From positions 20,466,813-20,530,812 of the forward strand of contig OZ020619.1 in assembly GCA_963971575.1 (NCBI GenBank): 64,000 nt of DNA, written 5' to 3'. This DNA is from Liopterus haemorrhoidalis (lineage: Eukaryota > Arthropoda > Insecta > Coleoptera > Dytiscidae). The position numbers were made by a program, and so were the translations under genes. Under the pieces are notes generated by a model. It saw only the letters and a list, made by a program, of their open reading frames with translations, was not told where the DNA came from and ran no database searches. This document shows, piece after piece, positions 12,983-25,561 of this stretch. How positions within the stretch are numbered: the stretch's first letter is position 1; each line of letters begins with the position of its first letter.

Positions 12983-13712
12983 AATGTTAGCAAAAAAAAT
13001 TCAGGATTTTGTCCTAATCAACCCCTAAAGGCATGAATCTATATTCGGGGTGAATTATAGAAACCTGACATAGGTTTCTAATAAATAGAAACCTACTTAG
13101 CTTTCTTTTTAAAATATTTAGTAAGCGTGTTGACATTTTTTTTAAATTTATCCCTAACGGGGTTCATTGGTATTTTTTATTCGATAGATCGTCTCTTGAC
13201 ATAGGGACATGAAATTCGGGAAATATATTCCTTCCATGACGTAAGCACCCACTAATATTAAACTTTTCAAAATTCTAAGGGGGTGAAAAGGGCTGAAATT
13301 TGATTTCACGGATTCCTCAATATCTCTTAGGACTATTGAGATATTGACTTGGTTTTTGCTTACAAAAGTTACCCATACTTAGTTAAACTTAAACTTATTT
13401 TAAAATTTTACCATAACCAACCCCAAAAAGGGTGACTCAGCCTTCAGGGTATAGAACCCTTCGTATTTCCTTCGTTTGTTCGTAAGAACCCACTACGAAG
13501 GGATTTCTTGAAATTCGACCTCTATGTGGTGAAAAAGAGTAAAAAGTTTTTTCACGGATTCCTCAATATCTCTTAGGACAAATGAGATATCGACTAGGTT
13601 TTTGCTTATAAATGTTACCCATACACATGTTTAAAAACAAACTAAGTATTTTACACTAATGACAGTAACGAGATCGTCAATATACCGTAGCGAAGCACGG
13701 GTGCTCAGCTAG

Positions 13713-16700
13713 TCTATCTATCTATCTATATATATAAAAGGCAGTGTCCTGACTGACTGACTGACTCACTCATCACCGCCCAGCCCGAACCCCTGGGCCT
13801 AGAAACTTGAAATTCGGAGACTATATTCCCTCCATGACGTAAGCACCCACTAAGAAGAGATTTTTCGAAATTCCACTCCTAAGGGATGAAAAGAGGTGCA
13901 ATGTGATTTTACGAAGTCCTTAATATCTCTTAGGGCCGATGGGATATCGACAAAGTTTTTGCTTACAAGTATTACCCATATAAATGCCGAAAAACTTATT
14001 TCGGGATTTTGCTCTAATCAACGCGTAAAGGGGTGAACCTAGAATCGGGGTGGATTATACATCCCGTTGTATTTCCTGTGTTCGTTTAGTTGCAACATTA
14101 ATTTTTGGCACATAGGTGTCTGTTTAAAATATCTCGAAATAGTATTGACAGTTTTTTGAAATTTCACCCCTAAAGGGTAAAAAAGGGTGAATTGTGATTT
14201 CAAGGATTCCTTAATATCTCTTAGGACCAATAAGATATCGACTTGCTTTTTGCTTACAAAGATTACCCATACAAATACCGAAAAACATATTTCAGGTTTT
14301 TGTCCTAATCAACACCTAAGGGGGTGGATCTACAATCGGGGTGAATTATATATCCCGTCGTAATTCCTGTGTTCGTTTAGTTGCAACATTACTTTTTGGC
14401 ACATAGGTGTCTTTTTAAAATATCTCGAAATGGGTTTGACAGTTTTTTAAAATTTCACCCCTAAGGGTTGAAAAGGGGTGAATTGTGATTTCAAAAATTC
14501 CTTAATATCTCTTAGGACACATAAGATATGGACCTACTGTTTGCTTGCAAAGATTATCCATACAATTACCGAAAAACTTATTTCAGGAATTTGTCCTAAT
14601 CAACCCCTAAAGGGGTGGATCTACAATCGGGGTGATTTATACATTCAGTCGTATTTCCTGTGTATGTTTAGTTGCAACATTACTTTTTAGCACATAGGAG
14701 TCTTTTTAAAATATCTCGAAAAGGTTTTGGTAGTTTTTGTAAATTTCACCCCTATAGGGTGAAAAGAGGTGAATTATGATTTCAAGTATTCCTTAATATC
14801 TCTTAGAACCAATAAGATATCGACTTGCTTTTTGATTACAAAGATTACCCATGCAAATACCGAAAAACATATTTCAGGTTTTTGTCCTAATCAACACTTA
14901 AAGGGGTGGATCTACAATCGGGGTGAATTATACATCCCGTCGTAATTCCTGTGTTCGTTTAGTTGCAACATTACTTTTTGGCACATAAGTGTCTTTTTAA
15001 AATATCTCAAAATGGTATTGACAGTTTTTTGAAATTTCACCCCTAAAGGGTGAAAAGGGTTGAATTGTGATTTTAAGGATTTTTTAATATCTCTTAGGAC
15101 CAATAAGATATCGACTTGCTTTTTGCTTACAAAGATTACCCATACAAATACCGAATCATCAATTTCAGGATTTTGTCCTAATCAACCCCTAAAGGGGTGG
15201 ATCTACAATCGGGGTGAATTATATATCCCATCGTAATTCCTGTGTTCGTTTAGTTGCAACATTACTTTTTGGCACATAAGTGTCTTTTTAAAACATCTCG
15301 AAATGGGTTTGACAATTTTTTAAAATTCCACCCCTAAGGGTTGAAAAGGTGTGAATTGTGATTTCAAGGATTCCTTAATATCTCTCAGGATCAATAAGAT
15401 ATCGACTTACTGTCTGCTTGCAAAGATTATCCATACAATTACCGATAAACTTATTTCAGGAATTTGTCCTAATCAACCCCTAAAGAGGTGGATCTACAAT
15501 CGGGGTGAGTTATAAATTCCGTCGTATTTCCTGTGTTCGTTTAGTTGCAACATTACTTTTTAGCACATAGGAGTCTTTTTAAAATATCCCGAAATGGTTT
15601 TGGTAGTTTTTTAAAATTTCACCCCTATAGGGTGAAAAGGGGTGAATTATGATTTCAAGTATTCCTTAATATCTCTTAGAACCAATAAGATATCGACTTG
15701 CTTTTTGCTTACAAAGATTACCCATGCAAATACCGAAAAACATATTTCAGGTTTTTGTCCTAATCAACCCCTAAAGGGGTGGATCTACAATCCGGGTGAA
15801 TTATACATCCCGTCGTAATTCCTGTGTTCGTTTAGTTGCAACATTACTTTTTGGCACATAGGTGTCTTTTTAAAATATCTCGAAAAGGTGTTGGTAGTTT
15901 TTTAAAATTTCACCCCTAAAGGGTGAAAATGGGTGAATTGTGATTTCAAGGGTTCCAATAAGATACCGACTTGCTTTTTACTTACGAAGATTACCCATAA
16001 AAATATCGACAAACTTATTTCAGGATTTGGTCCTAATCAACCCCTAAAGGGATGGATCCACAATTGGGGCGAATTATACATCCCGTCGTATTTCCTCTGT
16101 TCGTTTAGTTGCAACATTAATTTTTGGCACATAGGTATCTTTTTAAAATATCTCGAAATAGTTTTGACAGTTTTTTAAAATTACTCCCTAAAGGGTGAAA
16201 AGTGGTGAATTGTGATTTCAAGGATTCCTTAATATCTCTTAGGACCAATAAGATATCGACTTGCTTTTTGCTTACAAAGATTACCAATACAAATACGGAA
16301 AAATATATTACAGGATTTTGTCCTAATCAACCCCTAAAGGGTGAATCTACAATTGGGGTGAATTATATATCCCGTCGTATTTCCTGTGTTTGTTGAGTTA
16401 TAAGGTTTCTTTTTGGCACATAGGCGTATTTTTAAAATATCTCGAAATGGTTTTGACAATTTTTTTAAATTTAACCCCTAAAGGGTGAAAAGGGGTAAAA
16501 TGTGATTTCAAGGATTGTTTAACATTTTTTAGGACCAATAGGATATTGACTTGGTTTTTGCTTACAAAAACTACCCATAAAAATACCGAAAAACCAAATT
16601 TTTGATTTTGTCCTAATCAACCCCTTAAGGGGTGGATCTACAATCGGGATGAATTATACATCTCGTCGTATTTCCTGTGTTCGTTTAGTTGCAACATTAC

Positions 16701-17658
16701 TTTTTGGCACATAGGTGTTTTTTTTTTAATATCTCGAAATGATTTTGCTTTTTTTTTTAATTTCACCCCTTAAGGTTGAAAAGGGGTGAAATGTGATTTC
16801 AGTAATTCCTTAATTCTTTTAGGACCAAGAAGATATCGACTTGGTGTTTGCTTACAAAAATTATCCATACAAATGCCGAAGAACTTATTTCAGGATTTCG
16901 TCCTAATCAACCCGGGGTGATTCTACAGACGGGGTAGATTATACATCGCGTCGTATTTCCTGTGTTTGTTGAGTTATAACGTTTCTTTTTGGCACATAGG
17001 TGTCTTTTTAAAATATCTCGAAATGGTTTTAACAGTTTTTTACCTTCAACAAATATCACCCCTAAAGGGTGAAAAGAGGGAATTGTGATTTCAAGGACGC
17101 CTTAATATCTTCTAGGATCAATAAGATATAGGCTTGGTTTTTGCTTATAAAGATTACCCATACAAATGCCGAAAATGTATTTCAGGATTTTATCTTAATC
17201 AACCCCTAAAGGGGTGAATCTACATTCGGGGTGAATTATAGAACCCTTTGTATATCCAGCGGTTGTTGAGTTATAACATTCCATTTTGGCATATATGTGT
17301 TTTGACAGTTTTCTTTCACTCCTAAAGGGTATATAAGTATTTTTTTGTTAGAAATAAAAATTATGGGAGTACATTTTTAAAATAAAAATATATAAAAATA
17401 AAATAAAAATAAAAAACTCGGAGAGTACATTTTTCAGTATGACGTAAGAACCCACTAAGAAAGGATTTTTTCAAGTTCGACCCCTATCTGGTGAAAAGGA
17501 GTAAACTATTTTTCACGGATTCTTCAATATCTCTTAGGACAGATGAGATATCGACTAGATTTTTTGTTACAAAGGTTACCCATACACAAGTTTAAACTGG
17601 GGATTTTATGCCAATCAGACCATCAATATACCGTAGCGAAGCACGGGTTTTCAGCTAG
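13713..17658 (+). mobile_element. Non-autonomous Helitron H2
   Basis: It begins with TC at 13713, the base after H1's CTAG (a TCTA run precedes the canonical TCTATATATATAAAAGG at 13725). It ends with CTAG at 17655-17658 after the same CCGTAGCGAAGCACGGG hairpin. It shares H1's 5' block (GACT repeats, CACCGCCCAGCCC) and the same internal unit, here a cleaner array from about 13900 to 17240 (for instance near 14213, 14504, 14794, 15087 and 15379, steps of about 291). It has no ORF of its own. The frames seen at 14039-14230 and 15933-16396 are repeat read-throughs. Confidence 0.85.
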
Positions 17659-20208
17659 TCTATATATATAAAATCGTAACTAAGCTACCTACTCATAATC
17701 AACGTCCAGCCCAAACCACTGAACCTACAATCATGAAATTCGGCGAGTATATTCCCTCCATGACGCAAGCACCCACTACGAAGAGATTTTTCGAAATTCC
17801 ACTCCTAAGGGATGAAAAGAGGTGCAATGTGATTTCACGAAGTCCTTAATATCTCTTAGGTCCAATAAGATATCGACTTGGTTTTAGCTTACAAAGATTA
17901 CTCATGTAAATATTAAAAAAACAAATTTCAAGATTTTGTTGTATTCGACCCCTAAAGGGGTGAATCTACAATCAGGGTGAATTATCGAACCGTTCGCATC
18001 TTCTGTGTTTATTGTGTTATAACATTCATTTTTGGCATATAGGTGTCTTTTTAAAATATTTAGAAAGTGTTTTGACCGTTTTTTTAAATTTCACCCCTAA
18101 AGGGGTAAATTGGTATTTTTTATTCGATAGAATTTCGTCTAGACAAAGAAACATAAAATTCGGGGAGTATTTCCCTTTTATGACTTAACAACCCCCTAAG
18201 AAATGATTTTTGGAAATTCAACCCCTAAGGGGTGAAATGGGGTAAAATGTGTTTTCACGGATTCCTCAATATCTCACAGGTGCAATAATATATCGCCTTC
18301 ATTTTTGCTTCTAAGTATTATCCATATAAATGTTGAAAAACTTATTTCAGGATTTTGTCCTATTCATCCCCTAAAAGGGTGAATCTACAATCAGGGAGAA
18401 TTATAGAACCCGACGTATTTCCTGTGTTTGTTGAGTTATTAAATTCCTATTTGGCATATAGATGTCTTTCTAAAATATCTCGAATTGGTTTTGACAGTTT
18501 TTCAAAATTTCACCCCTAAAGAGGTAAAAGGATATTTTTTATTTGATAGAACATCCCTTGGGCATAGATACATGATATTCGCAAAGTATATTCCCTCCAT
18601 GAGGTAAGCATACACTAAGACGGGATTTTTTGAAATTTAACCCCTAAGGGGTGAAATGTAATTTCAAGGATTCTTAAATATCTCTACGGACCAATAAGAT
18701 ATCGTCTTGGTTTTTCTTACAAAGATTACCCATATAAATGTTGAAAAACCTATTTCAGGATTTTGTTCTAATCACCCCTAAAGTGGTGAATTTCCGAACA
18801 GGGTTAATTATACAACCCATCATATTCCCTGTGTTTGTTGAGTTATAAAATTTCTTTTGGCATATAGGTGTCTTCAAAATATCTTGAAATGGTATTGACA
18901 GTTTTTAAAATTTCACCCTAAAGGGGTAAATGGATATTTTTTACTCGATAGAACGTCCTCTGGACAAGATACATGACATTCGTAAAGTATATTCCCTGTA
19001 TGACGTAAGTTCCCACTAAGACGGTATTTTTCGGGCTGAAATGTGATATCAAGGATTCCTTAATATTTCTTAGTACCAATAAGATATCGACTTGGCTTTT
19101 ACTTATAATGATTAACCATACAAATGCCGAAAATTTTATTCCTGGATTCTTTCCTAATCAACCCCTAAAGGGATAAATCTATAATCGGGGTGAATTATAC
19201 AACCCGTCGTATTTCCTGTGTTTATTAGGTTATAACATTCATTTTTGGCACACCGGTGTCTTTTTTAATTATCTCGAGATAGTTTTGACAGTCTTTTAAA
19301 ATTGCACCTCTAAATGTAAATAGGGGGGGGGGGAGTATAAATGGGTATTTATATTCGATAGAACTTCCCTTGGCTATAGAGACATGAAATTCGGGAAGTA
19401 TATTCCTTCCGTGATGTAAGGTTAGCCATACAAATTTTTGAAACAGTAATTCAGGATTTTGCCCTAATCAACCCCTAAAGTGGTAACACTACATTTGGGG
19501 TGAATTATAGAAACCTTTGTATTTCCTGAGTTATAACATTCCATTTTGGTACATAATTTTCTATTTAAAATATTTAGAAAGTGTTTTGAAAGTTTTTTAA
19601 ATTTCATCCCTAAAGGGGTAAATTATTATTTTTAATTTGAAAGAACGTCCCTTGACATAGAGATATGAAATTCAGGAAATGTATTCCCTCCATGTCGCAA
19701 GCACCCTCTTATATGGAATTTTTCGAATTTCGACCCCTTTGGGATGAAAAGTAATAAAATGTTTTTCCTCCGATTCTTCATTATATTGATTTGGATTTTG
19801 CTTACAATGTTATCCGTATATGTGTTTAAAAATTAAATTCAGGATTTTGCTCTAATCATCAATCCCTAAAGGGGCGATTCTAGATTTGGGGTGAATTATA
19901 GAACCCTTTGTAGCTTCTGTCTTTGTTGTAGTATAACTATGTTGTGCTTTTTCGCATTTAGGTGTCATTTTAATATCATTAGTTTCAAGATTATTTCATT
20001 TTGACCGTTTTTTTATATTTCAACGCTAAATTGCATTTTTTATATTTCCCTAAATTTCATTGGTACATTGGTAATTTTTCCCGACCGCCAACATATATAA
20101 GGGAGGTATTGTGATCATACCGATTTTGACGTTTCGAGATTTCGATGGATCTCCACGAATTGAGGTCCCTACATAACTTTTTGACTATTTTTAGCATGAT
20201 GTCTGTCG

Positions 20209-20242
<34 letters not shown>

Positions 20243-21796
20243 CTGTCCATCTGTCTGTCTGTGTACAAGTGCAGAGCAAATCCGGCTGAAAGGATTTTTA
20301 TGAAACTTCATATTTAAGCTTTTGACATCAATGGCACGAGTTGATCAACTTTTGGAGTTGGTAAAAATCGGTTGACTGAAAATGGGAGTTTACTCGTGTC
20401 GATTTTAAGATTTTTGTGAATATTTCACAACAGAAAAATATTTCGAAAAAAGATATTGAACAAAAGTTGCTATAAAAGCAATAACTAATAACTTTTGTTT
20501 GAGACGTTTTTTGATAAAACGAAAAATTTCGAATAATTTCTGTAAAATATTTCGAAATTTTTTCCAAGTCTCAATTTTTTCATACTTATATGTAACGTTT
20601 CCATGGTCATGATATAAATAATATCTCTGTTAGAAAATATTAGGCCAAGTTATTTCTACTCTGCTGCTAGAATGTATTTTATATAAGTACTTTACGATGG
20701 CGGTCGGTCCTGTGGTGGCCGCAGCTAATTTTTTAGTAGACAATTGAAATTCGGGGACTATATTTCTTCCATGACGTAAGCAACCACTAAGAAGAGATTT
20801 CTCGAAATTCGACCCCTAGGGGGTAAAAACGGATTTCTTAATATCTCTTGATGAAATAACGACTTGCTTTTTACTTACTATAGTTACCCGTACGCATGTA
20901 TAAAAATGTAACTTAGAATTTTGCTTCAATCAACACTTAACGGGGCGATTCTACATTAAATCAGGGCGACTTATATAATGTTTCGTAACTTATTTGTTTG
21001 TTGAGTTATAACATTCCTTTTTGGTATATATATATATATATATATTTTTTTTTTCTTCTAATCTTTAGAAAGTGTTTTAAACGTTTTTTTTTTTTTATCT
21101 ATAAAGAGTAAATAGGTATATTTTTGATTAGATACATAGAATTCCGGGAACATATTCCTTCCATAACGTAAGCATCGAACCCTTTATATCTCCTGTGCTT
21201 CTTGAGTTCTACATTCCTTTCTGGCATATAGGTGACTTTTTAAAATCTTTCGATAGTGTAATATCTTCAATTTTACATATATTTAAACTTTATTTACAAC
21301 AACTATTACAACTGTCAAACAGCGTCTGTTTCCATGATACTGAAAACAAGTTCATACAGACATATTTAGGATCTAGTATGATTCATATACTACAGATAGT
21401 GTTCTAACAGTTTTTTAAATTTCATTCCTAAAGAATTTTTTATTAGAAACAAGAAATTCCAAGAGTATATTTCTCGATATAACGTAAGAACGCACTAAGA
21501 AAGGATTTTTCGACCCATATGAGGTGAAAAGGAGTCAAATATTTTTTTTCACGGATTCCGCAGTATCTCTTAGGACAGATGAGATATCGACTAGGTTTTT
21601 GCTTATAAAAGTTACCCGTGCCCATGTTTAGAAACAAACTACGAATTTTATTATTAATTAGTATGAACCTCTAACGGAGTGAATCTACACCTGAGAGAGT
21701 CAGCAATGGTGATCTATAAAGAACTATGACTTATTATAATTGCACGATGATGGCAAACCGTCAATAAACCGTAGTGAAGCATGGGTACTCAGCTAG
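17659..21796 (+). mobile_element. Non-autonomous Helitron H3
   Basis: It starts TCTATATATATAAAATCG at 17659, directly after H2's CTAG, and ends CTAG at 21793-21796 following CCGTAGTGAAGCATGGGTAC (hairpin with two substitutions); the next base is T. The internal units are the same family as in H1 and H2 but more diverged, with longer spacers, so H3 is probably the oldest. Family S copy B interrupts it at 20082-20740. Beyond the CTAG the sequence changes to unrelated DNA. Confidence 0.8.
20082..20740 (+). mobile_element. Family S repeat, copy B
   Basis: 5' CCGACCGCCAACATATATAA; 3' GATGGCGGTCGGTCC then GTGGTGGCCGCAGC and TAATTTTTT. It has a short TCTG tract (about 20210-20262) at the place where copy A has ~155 units. 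It is inserted in Helitron H3. Poly-T-like AATTTTT flanks both ends, so the exact boundaries are uncertain. Confidence 0.65.
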
Positions 21797-21849
21797 TAAT
21801 ATTATAAAGCAGAAACTAGATAACTTTCCATAAATTGTAAAAATTGTTA

Positions 21850-22735
21850 CAAATGGTTAGCTGACCAAATAGTTAGCTGACCAAATGGTTAGCTGACCAA
21901 ATGGTTAGCTGACCAAATGGTTGCTGACCAAATGGTTAGCTGACCAAATGGTTAGCTGACCAAATGGTAAGCCGACCAAATGGTTCCTTGACCACATGGT
22001 TCCTTGACCAAATGGTTAACTGACCAAATGGTTAGCTGACCAAATGGTTACCTGACCAAATGGTTACCTGACTAAATGGTTACCTGACCAAATGGTTAGC
22101 TGACCAAATGGTTACCTGACCAAATGGTTAACTGACCAAACGGTCAACTGACCAAATGGTTAACTGACTAAATGGTTACCTGACCAAATGGTTACCTGAC
22201 CAAATGGTTCCTTGACCAAATGGTTAACTGACCAAATGGTTAACTGACCAAACGGTTAACTGACCAAATGGTTACCTGACCAAATGGTTAACTGACCAAA
22301 TGGTTACCTGACCAAATAGTTAGCTGACCAAATGGTTAACTGACCAAATAGTTAGCTGACCAAATGGTTCCTTGACCAAATAGTTAGCTGACCAAATGGT
22401 TAACTGACCAAATGGTTACCTGACTAAATAGTTAGCTGACCAAATGGTTACCTGACCAAATGGTTAACTGACCAAATGGTTAGCTGACCAAATGGTAAGC
22501 CGACCAAATGGTTAACTGACCAAATGGTTCCTTGACCAAATGGTTACCTGACTAAATGGTTACCTGACCAAATGGTTAACTGACCAAATGGTTAACTGAT
22601 GAAATAGTTACCCGACGAATAGGTTAGCTGACGACATGGTTACCTGCCGACATGGTTTGCTGACGACATGGTTAGCTCACGACATGAGTAGCTCACGACA
22701 TGAGTAGTTCACGACATGGTTAGCGGTCAAATATA
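21850..22735 (+). repeat. 16-bp minisatellite, about 55 units
   Basis: The unit is gttagctgaccaaatg, with variants at two bases (gttacc, gttaac, gttcct, gtaagccg). The variants are intermixed rather than blocked, and the last ~8 units drift to gacgacatg. It starts 50 bases after Helitron H3's end. It is non-coding; spacing and unit length do not fit a CRISPR array. Confidence 0.9.
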
Positions 22736-23337
22736 AAGTCAACTAAGACAGATGTTCTTTTATCAGATTTGAGAATGATAAGTGTGCACTGGGAAAATTC
22801 TAGTAATAGAGATTAATCTGTCTGCCAATGATCGCATACGCCATTAATTTCTATTTATAATAATGTTCTGTATTTATGAAGTTTACTTAATAAATTACTT
22901 AATATATATATTTTTTAATGACAGCGTTCACAGTTGTGAAAATTAATGCCTAACGATTGTTGTGACATTTATGTCCAACTACGATGGAATAAAATGCATT
23001 TATGTGACTTTAACGATCAGCGAGATCGCTATTTCTTACCAAAGTTTAATAAAAAAATATAGCTGCCACGACAGCAATTCTTTTTTGCTTCACGATTTCC
23101 TAAATTTGTTGAATTTTGTGCGACAGTATCTTCTAGGTTGTGTAAAGCGAGACAGCTAATGTATATTTATATGTCTGTCTCATTAAAACAGTGCACTAAC
23201 TATAAAATTTGAAAAACTGGCTATAGTAGACAACGCATAGCGTATTAAATTTAGAGCTGCGAACGGTCGCTTGAGTTACCATATGATAAACTTGTTAGTG
23301 ACAATTTACAGTGAACAACTCATTGCGTATACACAGC
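22736..23337. other. Non-coding stretch
   Basis: AT-rich, with one short open frame (22962-23159) that has no recognisable feature. Nothing supported. Confidence 0.3.
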
Positions 23338-23341
23338 AAAA

Positions 23342-23590
23342 AAAAAGTGTAAAAGTTCATCTTCAGTTTCGTTAAAATGTTAGGTTAAAATTTTCATTTA
23401 AAAAAAAAGTTCACTATTTTTAACTAAATCATCGTTTAAATTTTCATTTATTCGGATAGTGTTCTTTTTATGATATATTACTTTTACAATGTTAAAATTA
23501 ACATGAAAAGCAAGGGACTTCACGGTACAGTAAACGTTCATTTTTTAGTGTACCATGAAGTCCCTTTAACACAATTTTTTTTAGGGAGTG
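23342..23590. mobile_element. MITE with TA target (Tc1/mariner-type)
   Basis: The ends are inverted repeats with A/T tracts: CACAGCAAAAAAAAAGTGTAA against the complement of TTAACACAATTTTTTTTAGGG, flanked by TATA on both sides, consistent with a TA duplication. An inner hairpin pairs AAGGGACTTCACGGTACA with TGTACCATGAAGTCCCTT (about 23510-23569). Non-coding. Confidence 0.6.
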
Positions 23591-23594
23591 TATA

Positions 23595-24310
23595 TTTAGA
23601 CATTCATTTATATTCCTGGAATTGATATTACAAAGAATTTAAATAATTTGTTTTTATATATTTTTTAGTGTATCTGACATATAAATATTTTGATATATAA
23701 GTACTTTTTTGTGAGTGAATTAATATAATTTGGCAGAAAAATCTTAAAGCTGGCCCTACTGGTATCATAAAGAAAACTCAAGGGAAATATATCAAAAGTG
23801 GGCAGCGACGTGGGCCCAGGGCTTAAAAATACTAAGGGGCCCTACACATGTTTCAATCAAAAAAAAATTAAAAATGCAAGACAGTATTAAAGGTTAATTA
23901 TTATTTATTACATTTTTATTAATGCTGGATATTATTGTTTATTAGCTGGTGCTTCCTTATGTTGATTTTTAATAAATATTAGTAAATTTGTGTTTTTAAT
24001 TTTTTTGTGTTGTTTTTTAAAGTAATATTTTTGTTTTGATCTTTTCTCTTATAAGCCGTGCTTGGTATAGAATATAATAGGTATATGTCCGAGAGGGTGG
24101 GAGCCCCTTGCGGATCTGAGGCCCAGGGCTTAAGCCCTATTAGCCCGTATGTAGATCCGCCATTGGTCCCCTCGCCACCCAAGAAAAGAAAATGTAAAGT
24201 TACCTTTGATATATTTGTGGAACAATATAAAAATTCTTTACGCAAAAAAAATCTTTAATCTATATTTATATAAGAAACTTTAACTCTGAAGATTTGTTGG
24301 GTGTGTTATT
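23595..24310. other. Non-coding stretch
   Basis: It contains GGGCCC-rich pieces (near 23810 and 24120) that resemble worn hAT MITE ends, but no pair of termini with a duplication could be assigned. Open frames near 24058 and 24245 overlap on opposite strands and show no domain. Confidence 0.3.
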
Positions 24311-24589
24311 ATGGCCGGTATTATAAAAACCTAACTAAAGGTCCGACTAACTAGTTGTAAACTAAATTTAGTTGATAACTAATATAACAAGTTATTTAAT
24401 TTCGGTATTATAAATCAGGACAGCCAACTAACTAACTAGTTCACAACTAAAATAATTTAGTCTCAAGATTTACCGACCGAACGTTTATATAGGTACAACT
24501 GACCGGTAGATGCTTATACTATATTTCGCGGTTTTTCTGTTGTAGCTTTAACACTTTTACGTTTATAACCTATAATTTTGACAGTGAAA

Positions 24590-24826
24590 AAGAATTAGTA
24601 GAAATTAATAAGTATTTCAAATGGGAAAAACGGGATAGAGGCAAAAATTATACAAAAATTGAAAAAGAACAATTAATAGATATAGTGCATAAATATAAAA
24701 ATGTAGTGGAAAACAAAAAAACTGATAATGTTAGTGTTGTTGAAAAACAAAATTATTGGGACATAATTGCCGTAGAATTTAATTCGATTGCTCAAAATGA
24801 CTACAGAAGCCGTACCCAGTACTGAT
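24590..24826 (+). pseudogene. Myb/SANT-like DNA-binding domain remnant
   Basis: The plus-strand reading includes NYTKIEKEQLIDIVHKY, then NKKTDNVSVVEKQNYWDII and AVEFNS. This matches the Myb/SANT-like domain (the FSBP-like type) found in the accessory protein of PIF/Harbinger transposons. In the family it binds the element ends and helps bring in the transposase. The frame stops after about 70 residues, just before the TA tract, and no proper C-terminus is present. The call rests on the pattern E(K)xxLxxxVxxYKxxxENKKTD and the Trp helix. The start is not defined. Confidence 0.65.
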
Positions 24827-24851
24827 GACATAACCTGTAAATTTTGTGTTG

Positions 24852-24852
<1 letters not shown>

Positions 24853-24941
<89 letters not shown>
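24853..24941. repeat. (TA)n microsatellite
   Basis: Nearly pure TA dinucleotides for about 90 bp. It produces false Tyr-Ile repeats in the overlapping frames. Confidence 0.95.
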
Positions 24942-24946
<5 letters not shown>

Positions 24947-25317
24947 TATATATAAATCTATTCATAAGATTTTTTTTTATGTACAATATGATTACTTACT
25001 TTGCAGTTATTATCTATCAAATATGTATTTTAGTATAAATAGTAAAAACAAGTTATTTCAATGTAAACAAAATGCTTACTATTTAAATGTAATACAAATA
25101 TAGTTGCCAACTATAATTTAGTACCCAGAAAATCTGTCAACTAATTTTGTTTGTAGATTTAGTTGGGAACTTTTTTAAACCAACTTTTATAATACCGAAA
25201 TCTATGGGTTAAATTAGTTTAACTCTTAACTAAAATTTAGTAGCAAACTATTTTGCTTTAAGGTACCTGTACACTGTAGAGAATTATCTAGCTAGAGTGG
25301 GCACTATCTATCTAGAC

Positions 25318-25561
25318 CAGGGCTTCTTAAACTTTTTCATATAGCCGCCCCCTTCAAGCCTAGGAAATTTTAAACGACTCACCATGTAATGAAATTAATA
25401 TTGACCGTAGATGTAGGTGTAATATTGCGACATTCTAGAATCTACCTTGTAGATTCGAAAAATTTATTTATTATTACCCAAAAGTAGCAGATCTTTGCGA
25501 CCCCCCTTCAGTAGCTTCGCGACCCCCCGGGAGGTCGGGACCCACAGTTTAAGAAGCCCTG
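25318..25561. mobile_element. hAT-like MITE
   Basis: Ends CAGGGCTTCTTAAACT and AGTTTAAGAAGCCCTG, flanked by the perfect 8-bp duplication atctagac (25310-25317 and 25562-25569). The interior is GC-rich at both sides. Non-coding. Confidence 0.9.

Larger units (their letters stand above)
8760..13680 (+). repeat. Array of ~291-bp units inside H1
   Basis: The units share 'ggattccttaatatctct', 'ttacccatacaaatgccg', 'ggattttgtcctaatcaacc', 'gtgaattatacatcccg', 'gtgtttgttgagttata', 'ggtgtctttttaaaatat' and 'gacagttttttaaaatt'. The step between neighbours is 291 bases (for example 'taattcaagg' at 9471 and 9762). Each unit carries two short palindromes of the AACCCCTAAAGGGGT and CACCCCTAAAGGGTG type. 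Units near the array ends are more diverged than those in the middle. Confidence 0.85.
8634..13712 (+). mobile_element. Non-autonomous Helitron H1
   Basis: It starts with TC (TCTATATCTATAAAAGGC) straight after an A and ends at CTAG (13709-13712), which follows a 3' hairpin region reading CCGTAGCGAAGCACGGGTGCTCAG in shorter parts: stem CCG..AGCGAAGC..CGG, then ten bases to CTAG. The base after it is T. These are the defining Helitron signals. A (GACT)n run and CACCGCCCAGCCC follow the 5' end. The interior is an array of ~291-bp units, with a piggyBac-like element at 10054-11749 and a LINE-tail-like insert at 12781-12982. No Rep or helicase domain is present. A second Helitron starts at the very next base. 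Confidence 0.85.

Noticed and set aside
14039..16396. Several 60-80-residue similar ORFs in the Helitron arrays
   Set aside because: The same repeat unit translated on either strand; no conserved start or domain, and no Rep/helicase motifs.
21850..22735. CRISPR-like array
   Set aside because: Contiguous 16-bp units without spacers, in a eukaryotic setting.
24844..25103. Tyr-Ile repeat proteins
   Set aside because: Read-through of the (TA)n microsatellite.
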